From the NCBI GenBank assembly GCA_024640445.1, contig JAHEEZ010000148.1, positions 1 to 8,739 of the forward strand: a stretch of 8,739 bases of DNA, in the 5' to 3' direction. Shown in pieces: positions 1 through 6,378 of this stretch (its first letter is position 1; the number at the start of each line of letters is the position of its first letter). The position numbers were made by a program, and so were the translations under genes. The notes below the pieces were generated by a model, which saw only the letters and a program-made list of their open reading frames with translations, searched no databases and had not been told where the DNA came from. The DNA is from Acidobacteriota bacterium (GTDB lineage Bacteria; Acidobacteriota; Blastocatellia; Pyrinomonadales; Pyrinomonadaceae).

Positions 1-2
1 AG

Positions 3-554
3 CGAATTCCACGCACAGGCACATTCGCGGTTCCTTCCGGCACTATCCTTAAAGGTAAGCTCGCAACCCTAATTACGACGAAGGCCTCGCAAGAGAACGA
101 TCCTTTCCGGGTCACGGTCGAATCGCCATCTGAATTCGGCGGAGCAGTTATTGAAGGTTACATAACGGGAATCGAGCGCACCGGCAGGATTTCCGGAAGG
201 TCTTCGATAACCCTCAACTTTTCTTCCATTACATTCAGCGACGGACGCAGGTTTGATTTTGCAGGGGTGCTTTCGGAAGTCACGGCTGCCGACGGCGAGC
301 AGGTTTCAGTGACCAACGAAGGCGAGATCCAGGGGGGCAGCCGCACGAATCAAACTTTGAAACGCAGCGGTGTCGGCGCTGGGATCGGCGCGGTCCTTGG
401 CGCTATTCTTGGCGGTGGCAGGGGAGCGATAATAGGTGCCACCATCGGAGCCGGGGCGGGAGCCGGTTCGATGATACCGGGCGGCCGCGGAGATCTTGAA
501 TTGGATCCAGGCGCATCGCTTACGATCACTTCGACAGGTCCCGGCGGAAAATAG
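3..554 (+). CDS. Glycine-zipper (YMGG-like) envelope protein, 3' part
   Basis: The reading frame is open from the first complete codon (position 3) to the TAG at 552-554, giving 183 residues; the start lies upstream of the window. The visible part begins with a beta-rich stretch containing FAVPSGTILKGKL, a pattern of the type 'PxGTxLxGxL' found in VirB10/TraB-like and related acidobacterial envelope proteins. It continues through alternating polar/hydrophobic strands to about base 355. A glycine zipper follows at about 369-467 (repeated GxxxG/GxGxG steps, including GAGIGAVLGAILGGG), then a short tail ending LTITSTGPGGK. Glycine zippers of this kind usually pack as a helical hairpin in a membrane. 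I infer an envelope-associated protein of unknown function. The nearest internal ATG (267) would cut the beta domain, so it is not the true start. A terminator follows 23 bases after the stop. Confidence 0.8.
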   Translation, partial: RIPRTGTFAVPSGTILKGKLATLITTKASQENDPFRVTVESPSEFGGAVIEGYITGIERTGRISGRSSITLNFSSITFSDGRRFDFAGVLSEVTAADGEQVSVTNEGEIQGGSRTNQTLKRSGVGAGIGAVLGAILGGGRGAIIGATIGAGAGAGSMIPGGRGDLELDPGASLTITSTGPGGK

Positions 555-576
555 GATATCTAATTCGGATTTGCTT

Positions 577-610
577 GCCCGGCTTCGCATTTGCGTTGCC
601 GGGCCTTTTT
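577..610 (+). terminator. Intrinsic terminator after the glycine-zipper gene
   Basis: A perfect 7-bp stem, GCCCGGC (577-583) with GCCGGGC (598-604), is followed by C and five T residues (606-610). The loop itself contains a perfect short inverted repeat CGCA-TT-TGCG, so the hairpin can extend inward across a TT/TT mismatch. It sits 23 bases past the stop and 27 before the next gene, so genes 1 and 2 are probably separate transcription units. Confidence 0.85.
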
Positions 611-634
611 GTGTCCGTTAAGAAGTGTTATAAA
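606..634 (+). promoter_or_regulatory. Possible promoter of the AlkZ-related gene
   Basis: TATAAA at 629-634 matches five of six bases of a sigma-70 -10 box. The hexamer 17 bases upstream (606-611, TTTTTG, overlapping the terminator T-run) is a poor -35. If this -10 is used, transcription would begin near 641. That is downstream of the GTG at 637 and would favour the ATG at 646 with almost no leader. Confidence 0.3.
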
Positions 635-636
635 CA

Positions 637-1458
637 GTGCCCGAAATGGAAATCCCGGAGCAGATAGAACAATACCGAGACCGCCTGTGGAGAAGGGAAG
701 AAGTGCTGAAGATCAATGACGCGCCTTCCGCTGAGGCACTTGTCGATTCCGTGGGTTTCTGCCTCGCCCTTACGGACGCCCGGACAAGTCTCCCAAGCTT
801 TTACGTTGCCGTGTGCGGCCGGCGCGACGCCTACTCGCCCAAGACCGTTCAGAAAGATCCGGAAGCGAGTCTTGCCTGGGTCTTAAAGGACGAGGTGATG
901 CGGAGAGGAAAGGTCTACTACTCAAAGCTCGCCAAGGGCCGCGCGACCTTTGTTTCGAGGGAACTGGTCTCCGCATTCTACTCGATCTATGGAATTCCGG
1001 CCTCGGAGGAAGAAGATCGGCTCTCACCTGAGGCTGTGCGAGTGCTTGAGGTCCTTCGCGAAGAATGGGAGTCTTCCACTTCCGACCTGAAGAGGGATGC
1101 CGAAATTACCGATAGGAAATTGCTCACAAAGGCTCTGGAAGAACTTCAGAAGTGCATGAAGGTGGTGCCCTACGACGTGCTGTATCAGCCCAAGTTCACT
1201 TACCTTTGGACACTTGCGGAGGAAAGATTTTCAAGAGAGCTTGCCGTGGAAATCAAGAAGGAAGACGCGGTCTATTCGATCGCAAAGACGTTTCTTTCGG
1301 CCTGCGGGATGACACTCAGGGCGGACCTTTCGAAGGCGACGGGAATATCCAGAAAGGAGGCGGGATTAGCAAATCACAGGCTTGTCGATGAAGGATTCGC
1401 TGAGAGGATCGAACCAGGGGTATACAGACTGCGAATGCCCCTCCGCGAATTCAATTAA
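637..1458 (+). CDS. AlkZ-related winged-helix protein (YcaQ-like)
   Basis: A 273-residue soluble protein with no signal peptide or membrane segment. Residues 28-120 form a mixed domain with FCLAL near 41-45, SFYVAV near 54-59, the motif AWVLKDEV (80-87) and a conserved-looking RATFVSREL (102-110). Two winged-helix-like units follow, at about 131-178 (SPEAVRVLEVL...LLTKALEELQK) and 211-265 (ADLSKATGISRKEAG...GVYRLR). This order resembles, from memory, proteins named 'AlkZ-related' that share the HTH_42 fold of the AlkZ/YcaQ interstrand-crosslink DNA glycosylases. The QxQ catalytic motif of true AlkZ enzymes is not visible, so glycosylase activity should not be assumed; DNA binding is the safer inference. 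The GTG at 637 has a weak AAGAAG about 11 bases upstream; ATG at 646 is an alternative start. Gene 3 begins 54 bases downstream with no terminator between. Confidence 0.7.
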   Translation: MPEMEIPEQIEQYRDRLWRREEVLKINDAPSAEALVDSVGFCLALTDARTSLPSFYVAVCGRRDAYSPKTVQKDPEASLAWVLKDEVMRRGKVYYSKLAKGRATFVSRELVSAFYSIYGIPASEEEDRLSPEAVRVLEVLREEWESSTSDLKRDAEITDRKLLTKALEELQKCMKVVPYDVLYQPKFTYLWTLAEERFSRELAVEIKKEDAVYSIAKTFLSACGMTLRADLSKATGISRKEAGLANHRLVDEGFAERIEPGVYRLRMPLREFN

Positions 1459-1478
1459 TCCCCCCCGTTTGATAGAAT
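1450..1478 (+). promoter_or_regulatory. Possible promoter of the DUF5916 gene
   Basis: TAGAAT (1473-1478) resembles a -10 box; 17 bases upstream lies TTCAAT (1450-1455), which matches only three of six -35 positions and overlaps the end of gene 2. It would give a leader of about 27 bases. Read-through from gene 2 is equally possible. Confidence 0.3.
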
Positions 1479-1496
1479 CCAGTTTTGCGATTTATC

Positions 1497-1501
1497 AAGG
1501 A
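1497..1501 (+). promoter_or_regulatory. Ribosome binding site of the DUF5916 gene
   Basis: AAGGA lies 11 bases before the ATG at 1513, slightly long spacing but the only Shine-Dalgarno-like run nearby. It supports the ATG that also begins a good signal peptide. Confidence 0.55.
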
Positions 1502-1512
1502 ACCGCCACTTA

Positions 1513-3900
1513 ATGCACTTCAAGAGATTGTCTTATTCCATTGCCTTCTGCTTTGCGCTTGTCGTAGTCGGTTTAGGGCAGGGGGATGAGTCCAAAGCCG
1601 GAGGCCGACCGGACTTCAAGATCCCGCCTGAAAAGGCGGCTCCCGTCGTCGTCCCAAAATTCGCCGAGCCGCCGGTCATAGACGGCAGGCTTGATGAGGA
1701 TGTGTGGAAGAACGCCGCGACTTTCAAGAACTTTCGGCAAACCGAACCCGGAGACCAGACGCCGCCCTCGAAAGAGACAGTGGCCTACATGGGCTACGAC
1801 GAAAAGAATCTCTATATTGCCTGGTACTGTTACGACGACCCCGACAAGATCCGGGCGACGGTTGCGAAGCGGGACGACATCTTCGGGGACGACTATGTCG
1901 GGGTATTTCTCGACACATTCAACGACCAGCGCCGGGCATACATTCTCCAATTCAATCCTCTTGGCATTCAGGCAGACGGAATCAGGTCAGCGAGCGATTT
2001 CCGGTCCGATTACAGCGTCGATGTGGTCATGGAATCGAAAGGCATGATCCAGCCGGACGGTTGGGTCGTCGAGGTGCGGGTTCCGTTCAAATCTCTGAGG
2101 TACCAGGCTGGCGAAGGGAAATTCTGGGGGGTGGACTTTTGGAGGCGCATCGACCGGCTTAACCGCGAGCTCGACGGCTGGATGCCTTTGCAGCGAGGTG
2201 TAAATGAGCTGCAGCAGCTGGGCCGGATCACCGGCATGGACGAGATCAAGACAGAAAGGGTGCTCGAGATCGTGCCGAGCGTAACGTTTTCGCAAATCGG
2301 GCAGCGAGTAGATTCTCCGAAAGAGCCCGGAATGTCGGCGTTTGACAATACGCTCAAAGGTGATTTTGGGTTAAGCCTTAAGTATCAGATCACACCGAAC
2401 GTTACGGCTGACCTGGCGATAAACCCGGACTTCGCAGAAGTTGAGGCCGATGCGCCGGTGGTAAGGGCGAACGAGAGATTTCCGATCTTCTTTCCCGAAA
2501 AACGGCCCTTTTTTCTTGAAGGCAAGGACATTTTCGACTCGCCGCTGCAGGTAGTGAACACGCGCAACATTGCTGATCCTGATGTGGCCGCAAAACTCAC
2601 CGGGAAGATCGGAAGGAATACGTTCGGAATAATGACCGCCATCGACCGGTTTCCCGATACGGACACCAAGGCTTACATCGGCGTGCTCAGACTGAAACGG
2701 GACGTAGGCGCGAATTCCCAGGTTGGCCTGTTTGCGACCCAGTACAGCTTCGGTGCCGAAAGGCACAACACGCTTGGCGGTTTTGACGGAAAATTCCAGA
2801 TCGATCCGAGAACAGCCTTCGACTTCCAGGTCCTGGGTACGCACACACGCGGGTACTTTTACGATCCTGACCAAAATGAAGACATCTACCGGACCGGGAA
2901 CGGGATTGCCTATCGGGCGCAATTCGACTACACCGGCAGGAACCGCGGCTGGTCGCTTGAAGGAAGCGGGCGCTCAAGGGACTATCGGGCAGATGTCGGC
3001 TTCACGCGCCGGACGAACACTCACGGTGGAAGCTACAGGTTCAGGATCCAGACCGAACCGAAGCCCGAAAACACTTTGATCGGCATTACGACGCGAGGTT
3101 CGATTGGCGCCAGTATTGACGAGTCGGGCAGGTTGCAGGGTTCAACCCTCAACGTCAACAATAATTTCAAGTTTCAGGGGCAGCTGGACGTCAACATCAG
3201 CGGAGGTACTTCGTACGAAAAGATCTACGAAGATGAATTCGGACCCCGGCGTTCGCCGACCCAGCCAGGTGCGTTCTTTGGCGAACCGCAAAGAAGCGCG
3301 CCCCAGTTGTTCGGGGAGGTAAATTTCGGAAAGACGTTCAGCAAGAGGATCTCTGTCAGGGCGGAAGTTGGATTTTCCGCGAACGCGTTCGATCTGGATT
3401 TCGGAGCCTCAGAAAAATATCCGAGAGTCAGCCCGGCTTATCTTCAGTACCTGATCGACAGGAAGACGGACCCCACTCTCGAAGAGCCGCCGTACGATCC
3501 GGGCAAAGGATTTGTGATGAGGTATGAGTTCAGCGCAGATCTTCAGCCGACCGATCCCTGGAACGTCACATTCTCCTATAAGCACCGAAAGCTTACCCGG
3601 AATGATACGGACCTGGTCGCTTACGACTCAAATATCTACACAATCAGGTCGGTGTACCAGTTCACGAGGTTCACGTTTGCAAGGATCCGCTGGGATTATG
3701 AGACCGTATACAACACGATCAACGGCCAGGTTCTCTTCGGATGGAGCCCGAACCCCGGTACCGCTTTTTACGTCGGATACAACGACAACCTTGTGTACCA
3801 GGGATATAACCCCTATACCGGATATTTTGACGGCGGCTTGCGCCGGGACGGGCGCTCGTTCTTCGTCAGGGCTTCTTACCTTTTCCGGAAGAGCTTCTGA
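1513..3900 (+). CDS. CBM9-like / DUF5916 outer-membrane protein
   Basis: A 795-residue exported protein. Residues 1 to about 23 form a signal peptide (MHFKR, then a hydrophobic core IAFCFALVVVGLG); Cys13 lies inside the core and is not a lipobox. A CBM9-like beta-sandwich begins at PPVIDGRLDEDVW (53-65) and runs to about residue 240, with the family-typical DDYVGVFLDTF and FWGVDFWRRIDR segments. The rest, about 250-795, is DUF5916, including the conserved FFPEKRPFFLEG (326-337) and many alternating strands rich in Tyr/Phe/Arg. It ends in a terminal Phe (FFVRASYLFRKSF), the classic C-terminal signal of a BAM-assembled outer-membrane barrel. Substrate and function of DUF5916 proteins are not known; CBM9 suggests glycan contact, and I infer an outer-membrane location. 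Length and both domains look complete. The stop codon overlaps the first unit of a 7-base repeat array. Confidence 0.92.
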   Translation: MHFKRLSYSIAFCFALVVVGLGQGDESKAGGRPDFKIPPEKAAPVVVPKFAEPPVIDGRLDEDVWKNAATFKNFRQTEPGDQTPPSKETVAYMGYDEKNLYIAWYCYDDPDKIRATVAKRDDIFGDDYVGVFLDTFNDQRRAYILQFNPLGIQADGIRSASDFRSDYSVDVVMESKGMIQPDGWVVEVRVPFKSLRYQAGEGKFWGVDFWRRIDRLNRELDGWMPLQRGVNELQQLGRITGMDEIKTERVLEIVPSVTFSQIGQRVDSPKEPGMSAFDNTLKGDFGLSLKYQITPNVTADLAINPDFAEVEADAPVVRANERFPIFFPEKRPFFLEGKDIFDSPLQVVNTRNIADPDVAAKLTGKIGRNTFGIMTAIDRFPDTDTKAYIGVLRLKRDVGANSQVGLFATQYSFGAERHNTLGGFDGKFQIDPRTAFDFQVLGTHTRGYFYDPDQNEDIYRTGNGIAYRAQFDYTGRNRGWSLEGSGRSRDYRADVGFTRRTNTHGGSYRFRIQTEPKPENTLIGITTRGSIGASIDESGRLQGSTLNVNNNFKFQGQLDVNISGGTSYEKIYEDEFGPRRSPTQPGAFFGEPQRSAPQLFGEVNFGKTFSKRISVRAEVGFSANAFDLDFGASEKYPRVSPAYLQYLIDRKTDPTLEEPPYDPGKGFVMRYEFSADLQPTDPWNVTFSYKHRKLTRNDTDLVAYDSNIYTIRSVYQFTRFTFARIRWDYETVYNTINGQVLFGWSPNPGTAFYVGYNDNLVYQGYNPYTGYFDGGLRRDGRSFFVRASYLFRKSF

Positions 3901-3930
3901 TCAATGGTCAGTGACCATCGATCATTGACC
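3896..3930. repeat. Heptanucleotide repeat array A
   Basis: Five consecutive 7-base units in exact register fit NNTGRYC (for example AATGGTC, AGTGACC, ATTGACC); one unit has C for T at its third base. The first unit contains the TGA stop of the DUF5916 gene. The array includes a perfect interrupted palindrome, ATGGTCA-G-TGACCAT (3904-3918). Bases 3916-3931 are an exact inverted copy of 4057-4072 in array B, and 3920-3930 is an exact direct copy of 4044-4054. Confidence 0.8.
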
Positions 3931-4040
3931 AAATAAGACGACGCCAGATCGTGGACGTAGGGCCGATTGATCTGTCGATCCCTTCTTAACTCGGCAAAAA
4001 AATGCGGCTTGTGGGAGTAGCACCGCGTCTAGCCCAAGCC
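3931..4040. other. Spacer between the two repeat arrays
   Basis: This 110-base convergent intergenic segment has no plausible gene and no clear 7-base units. GATCG (3947-3951) can pair with CGATC (3976-3980) across 24 bases, which is too weak to call a plus-strand terminator. The only structure worth listing is the weak minus-strand terminator candidate at 3996-4026. Confidence 0.6.
3996..4026 (-). terminator. Weak candidate terminator of the CocE-like gene
   Basis: On the minus strand GCGGT (4026-4022) can pair with GCCGC (4008-4004) with one G-U pair and a 13-base loop. One base and seven T residues follow (4002-3996). It lies about 20 bases past the stop at 4046, the right place, but the stem is only 5 bp. 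Confidence 0.35.
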
Positions 4041-4082
4041 AATGATCATTGACCGATGGTCAATGATCGATGACCGATGACC
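4041..4082. repeat. Heptanucleotide repeat array B
   Basis: Six consecutive 7-base units in perfect register (for example AATGATC, GATGGTC, GATGACC twice) all fit NNTGRYC. Bases 4044-4054 and 4058-4068 are perfect inverted copies separated by three bases, giving an 11-bp hairpin. The array contains the stop codon and last codons of the minus-strand CocE-like gene, so it is partly translated. Confidence 0.85.
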
Positions 4083-6025
4083 GAGATCGTCACCGACGAC
4101 GGATACTGCTTCGAATGATGCACCTTGTTAGTCGCTATCACTCCCTTCACCTCGCTCCAGTTGTCGCCTCCCGTGTTCATATTCCTGTCGAACCTCGGGA
4201 AATTGCTGCTCGAGATCTCGATCCGGATCCGATGGCCGGCAGGGAAGTAGTTGCTTGTATTCATCGGCGAGAAGCTGAAGCCGTATACCTTTCCTTTTTC
4301 CATCCAGGCAAGCGGCTTGTCATACCCGTTCCGGTACCGCATCCTCTGGATCGTCTCGTCCAGATTGTAAGCGGTTCCGTCCGGATAGACGTCGATCAGC
4401 TTGACCGTGAAATCGGTGTCTTTCACGTTCGAGGAAACAAATAGCTTCACGTCGATCGGCCCGCTGAGTTCGATCCCTTCTCTCAACGGCTCGCTGGTGT
4501 AAACCAGGATGTCGTCGCGCTCCTCCATTTTCCTTTGGTCCCACGCGCCGCCCTGGATAGCGTTTCCGGTGCAGCAGACATTGCCGCCGTACGATGGCAC
4601 AGGGTTCATCGGGTCGTAGGTGAAAGTGTCGGGCGAGTCCGAGGCTGGTGCATCGGATGACAGCTTCCCATCGCCATTCAGGCTATTCGCCTTACCGCCG
4701 CCCGACAGATAAAAGGTCATCGGCTTTGCGCCCGCCGGAGGCCATGTCTCGGACTCCTGCCACTTGTTCATTCCCATCGTGAAGTACCGGACCTTCGGCA
4801 TCTTCTCGAGAATGCCGTTGTTCTCTCCCTTCAGGAAATGATCGAACCACCCGTAGGTCATCTCGTCGTAATCAAGCCGCGCGTCGCCCATCGGGCGCTC
4901 ACCTACAACGGTGTTCTCCGTCGCTCGTTTGTACCCGCAATGCAGAGTCGGGGCAATGACGAGGTATTGCTTGTCACGAACATCGGGGCTCGCGGTCTTC
5001 CGGACGTGATTGTACGTCGCGAGATTCGGCCCTTGCGACACGTCGTACCACGAGACGAACCAGAATCCCGGTGTGTCGATCTTCATGTCGTCATGCCAAA
5101 GACCGCCCTTGAACCAGGCCGGATCGTTCGGCGCCCGCTGGATCATTTTGCCACCGGTCGGCACCCGCATGTCGTCGGCGTAGATCCCTTTCGGGCCGTT
5201 GACCGCTTTGTGGATGTCCTTCATAGGCAGGTGGCGAAGCGCCTGCGACCAGTCGACCGGCGGCATCTGCGGCGCGAGGTCGAAGAGCCTTGATGCCGCG
5301 ATCAGTTCCTCCTGAGTAGCGTCCGCCGGCATCATCGGCCTGACCTGGTTGACCTGACCGTACAGCCAGGCGATAAAGAGCATCTGGACCGCGCCTCCGC
5401 GGTACCAGTTGCCTTGTTCCCAGTACGGCCCGACGCGGCCCACTCCCGCCCCAAAGCCCTGCGGTATCATCGCGGCAAGACCTTTCGGATTACTCGCTGC
5501 GACGGCCATCTGCCATTCGGCCGTCGAGGAACATCCGATCAGCCCGACCTTGCCGTTCGACCACCCCTGGGTAGAGATCCATTCGACAGCGTCCTCTCCG
5601 TCCGTCAAAGGCGGTCCGAGGATGTCGTAATTGCCCTCGGAGAAGAAATGGCCTCGTTCATTCATCACAACGTACGCGTAACCGCGTTTCACGGCTTCAA
5701 GAACGCTCGACATGTCGCGCGGTGCTCTCAGGCTCACGTCCCAGTAATTGAAGTTGTAGGGCGTTCGCGAAAAGATCGTCGGATATTTCACGGCGGCGCT
5801 CTTCGGGCGGTAAACATCGGCTGCCATCCGTTTGCCGTCGCGCATTTTCACCATCACTTTGCGCTCGACGACCGCGATATCCTGCAGTTCCGCCTCGAGC
5901 TGGTGACGCCGCGCTCTTTGTTCTTCAGTGTCTGAAGAATTCCCGCGCTGGGCGAAAGTGATGTTTACGGACAGGCCGACCAATAAGGCGGCGACGAGGA
6001 GATTCCAAAAGATTTTTCTGTTCAT
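4046..6025 (-). CDS. Secreted CocE/NonD family hydrolase (S15-like)
   Basis: A 659-residue exported alpha/beta hydrolase, probably an esterase, acylase or peptidase; the substrate cannot be read from sequence. Residues 1-26 are a signal peptide (MNRK, hydrophobic core, cleavage after TFA-Q). The hydrolase domain (about 50-400) has the oxyanion/strand region VMVKMRDGKRMAADVYRP and the arginine-containing NERGHFFSEG (122-131). The likely catalytic triad is Ser166 in GLIGCSSTAEW, Asp328 in SWYDVS and His362 in APTLHCGY; the order and spacing resemble cocaine esterase (Ser117/Asp259/His287). A C-terminal jelly-roll domain of the X-Pro dipeptidyl-peptidase C-terminal type spans about 405-650. I chose the ATG at 6025 because it begins the signal peptide; a TTG at 6091 is in frame but would bury it. 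No Shine-Dalgarno is evident. The last residues, about 649-659, are encoded within the repeat array. Convergent with gene 3 and divergent from the kinase gene. Confidence 0.9.
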   Translation of the reverse strand: MNRKIFWNLLVAALLVGLSVNITFAQRGNSSDTEEQRARRHQLEAELQDIAVVERKVMVKMRDGKRMAADVYRPKSAAVKYPTIFSRTPYNFNYWDVSLRAPRDMSSVLEAVKRGYAYVVMNERGHFFSEGNYDILGPPLTDGEDAVEWISTQGWSNGKVGLIGCSSTAEWQMAVAASNPKGLAAMIPQGFGAGVGRVGPYWEQGNWYRGGAVQMLFIAWLYGQVNQVRPMMPADATQEELIAASRLFDLAPQMPPVDWSQALRHLPMKDIHKAVNGPKGIYADDMRVPTGGKMIQRAPNDPAWFKGGLWHDDMKIDTPGFWFVSWYDVSQGPNLATYNHVRKTASPDVRDKQYLVIAPTLHCGYKRATENTVVGERPMGDARLDYDEMTYGWFDHFLKGENNGILEKMPKVRYFTMGMNKWQESETWPPAGAKPMTFYLSGGGKANSLNGDGKLSSDAPASDSPDTFTYDPMNPVPSYGGNVCCTGNAIQGGAWDQRKMEERDDILVYTSEPLREGIELSGPIDVKLFVSSNVKDTDFTVKLIDVYPDGTAYNLDETIQRMRYRNGYDKPLAWMEKGKVYGFSFSPMNTSNYFPAGHRIRIEISSSNFPRFDRNMNTGGDNWSEVKGVIATNKVHHSKQYPSSVTISVIGHRSLTIGQ

Positions 6026-6035
6026 GGCGTTAGAG

Positions 6036-6048
6036 AATTCTGAGAATT
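6036..6048. promoter_or_regulatory. Palindrome upstream of the CocE-like start
   Basis: AATTCT-G-AGAATT is a perfect inverted repeat with a one-base centre, ending 10 bases before the ATG at 6025 and covering where a Shine-Dalgarno would lie. It could be an operator or an RNA hairpin affecting initiation. AT-rich palindromes of this size also arise by chance. Confidence 0.35.
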
Positions 6049-6052
6049 GAAC

Positions 6053-6066
6053 CCGGCAAATGCCGG
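6053..6066 (-). promoter_or_regulatory. 5'-leader hairpin of the CocE-like gene
   Basis: CCGGCA-AA-TGCCGG is a perfect 6-bp inverted repeat with a two-base loop, four bases from the neighbouring AT palindrome and about 28 bases upstream of the ATG. If transcribed it would form a stable GC hairpin in the leader. There is no following T-run, so it is not a normal terminator. Confidence 0.4.
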
Positions 6067-6378
6067 TTCGGGCCTTTAAGACAGTAATCAAAACGTGCCG
6101 GCCGCAGGTAAGATCGTAAGGCGGTAGGCAAAAATGAGATCTTCAAGTGTTTCGTTAAGTGTGAACCCCATATCCTCTCTGAATGGCCGAGATTCGTAGT
6201 TTCTTTTCGGCTATTAACGTACCACTAAAGGACGCGTCTTCCAATCCATATTCCGGATCACATTCTGCTTGCGGCTGTTACGCTTCTCCGGCGGCCCAGG
6301 ACGGATAGAAACCGCCCGGCTTCGCTCGAGGCTCCTGAATAATAATCCACGGATTCGATTCAATGTTCGTTTACGTCT

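Larger units (their letters stand above)
6026..6378. other. Divergent intergenic region
   Basis: About 350 bases separate the starts of the CocE-like and kinase genes. It must hold both promoters, but I see no convincing -35/-10 pair on either strand. Visible structure is limited to two inverted repeats just upstream of the CocE-like ATG (listed separately) and a weak GCCGA/TCGGC pairing (6186-6190 with 6207-6211) across 16 bases. No plausible gene, tRNA or riboswitch was seen. Confidence 0.6.

Noticed and set aside
3896..4082. CRISPR array
   Set aside because: The units are 7 bases in direct tandem without spacers of uniform length, and no cas gene is present.
4838..5935. Two long plus-strand open frames (151 and 173 codons) opposite the CocE-like gene
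   Set aside because: They lie antisense to a complete, motif-bearing hydrolase and their translations have no recognisable domain; long antisense frames are expected in GC-rich coding DNA.
6026..6091. N-terminal extension of the CocE-like protein from the TTG at 6091
   Set aside because: It would place 22 residues before a normal signal peptide and run through the leader palindromes; the ATG at 6025 is the natural start.
6314..6325. 12-base match GCCCGGCTTCGC to the terminator at 577-588
   Set aside because: The second copy has no complementary arm or T-run, and a single short GC-rich match is uninformative.
6340..6365. T-loop-like string ATTCGATTC suggesting a tRNA in the divergent region
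   Set aside because: The leading G of the T-loop consensus is absent, and no acceptor, D or anticodon arm can be placed around it.
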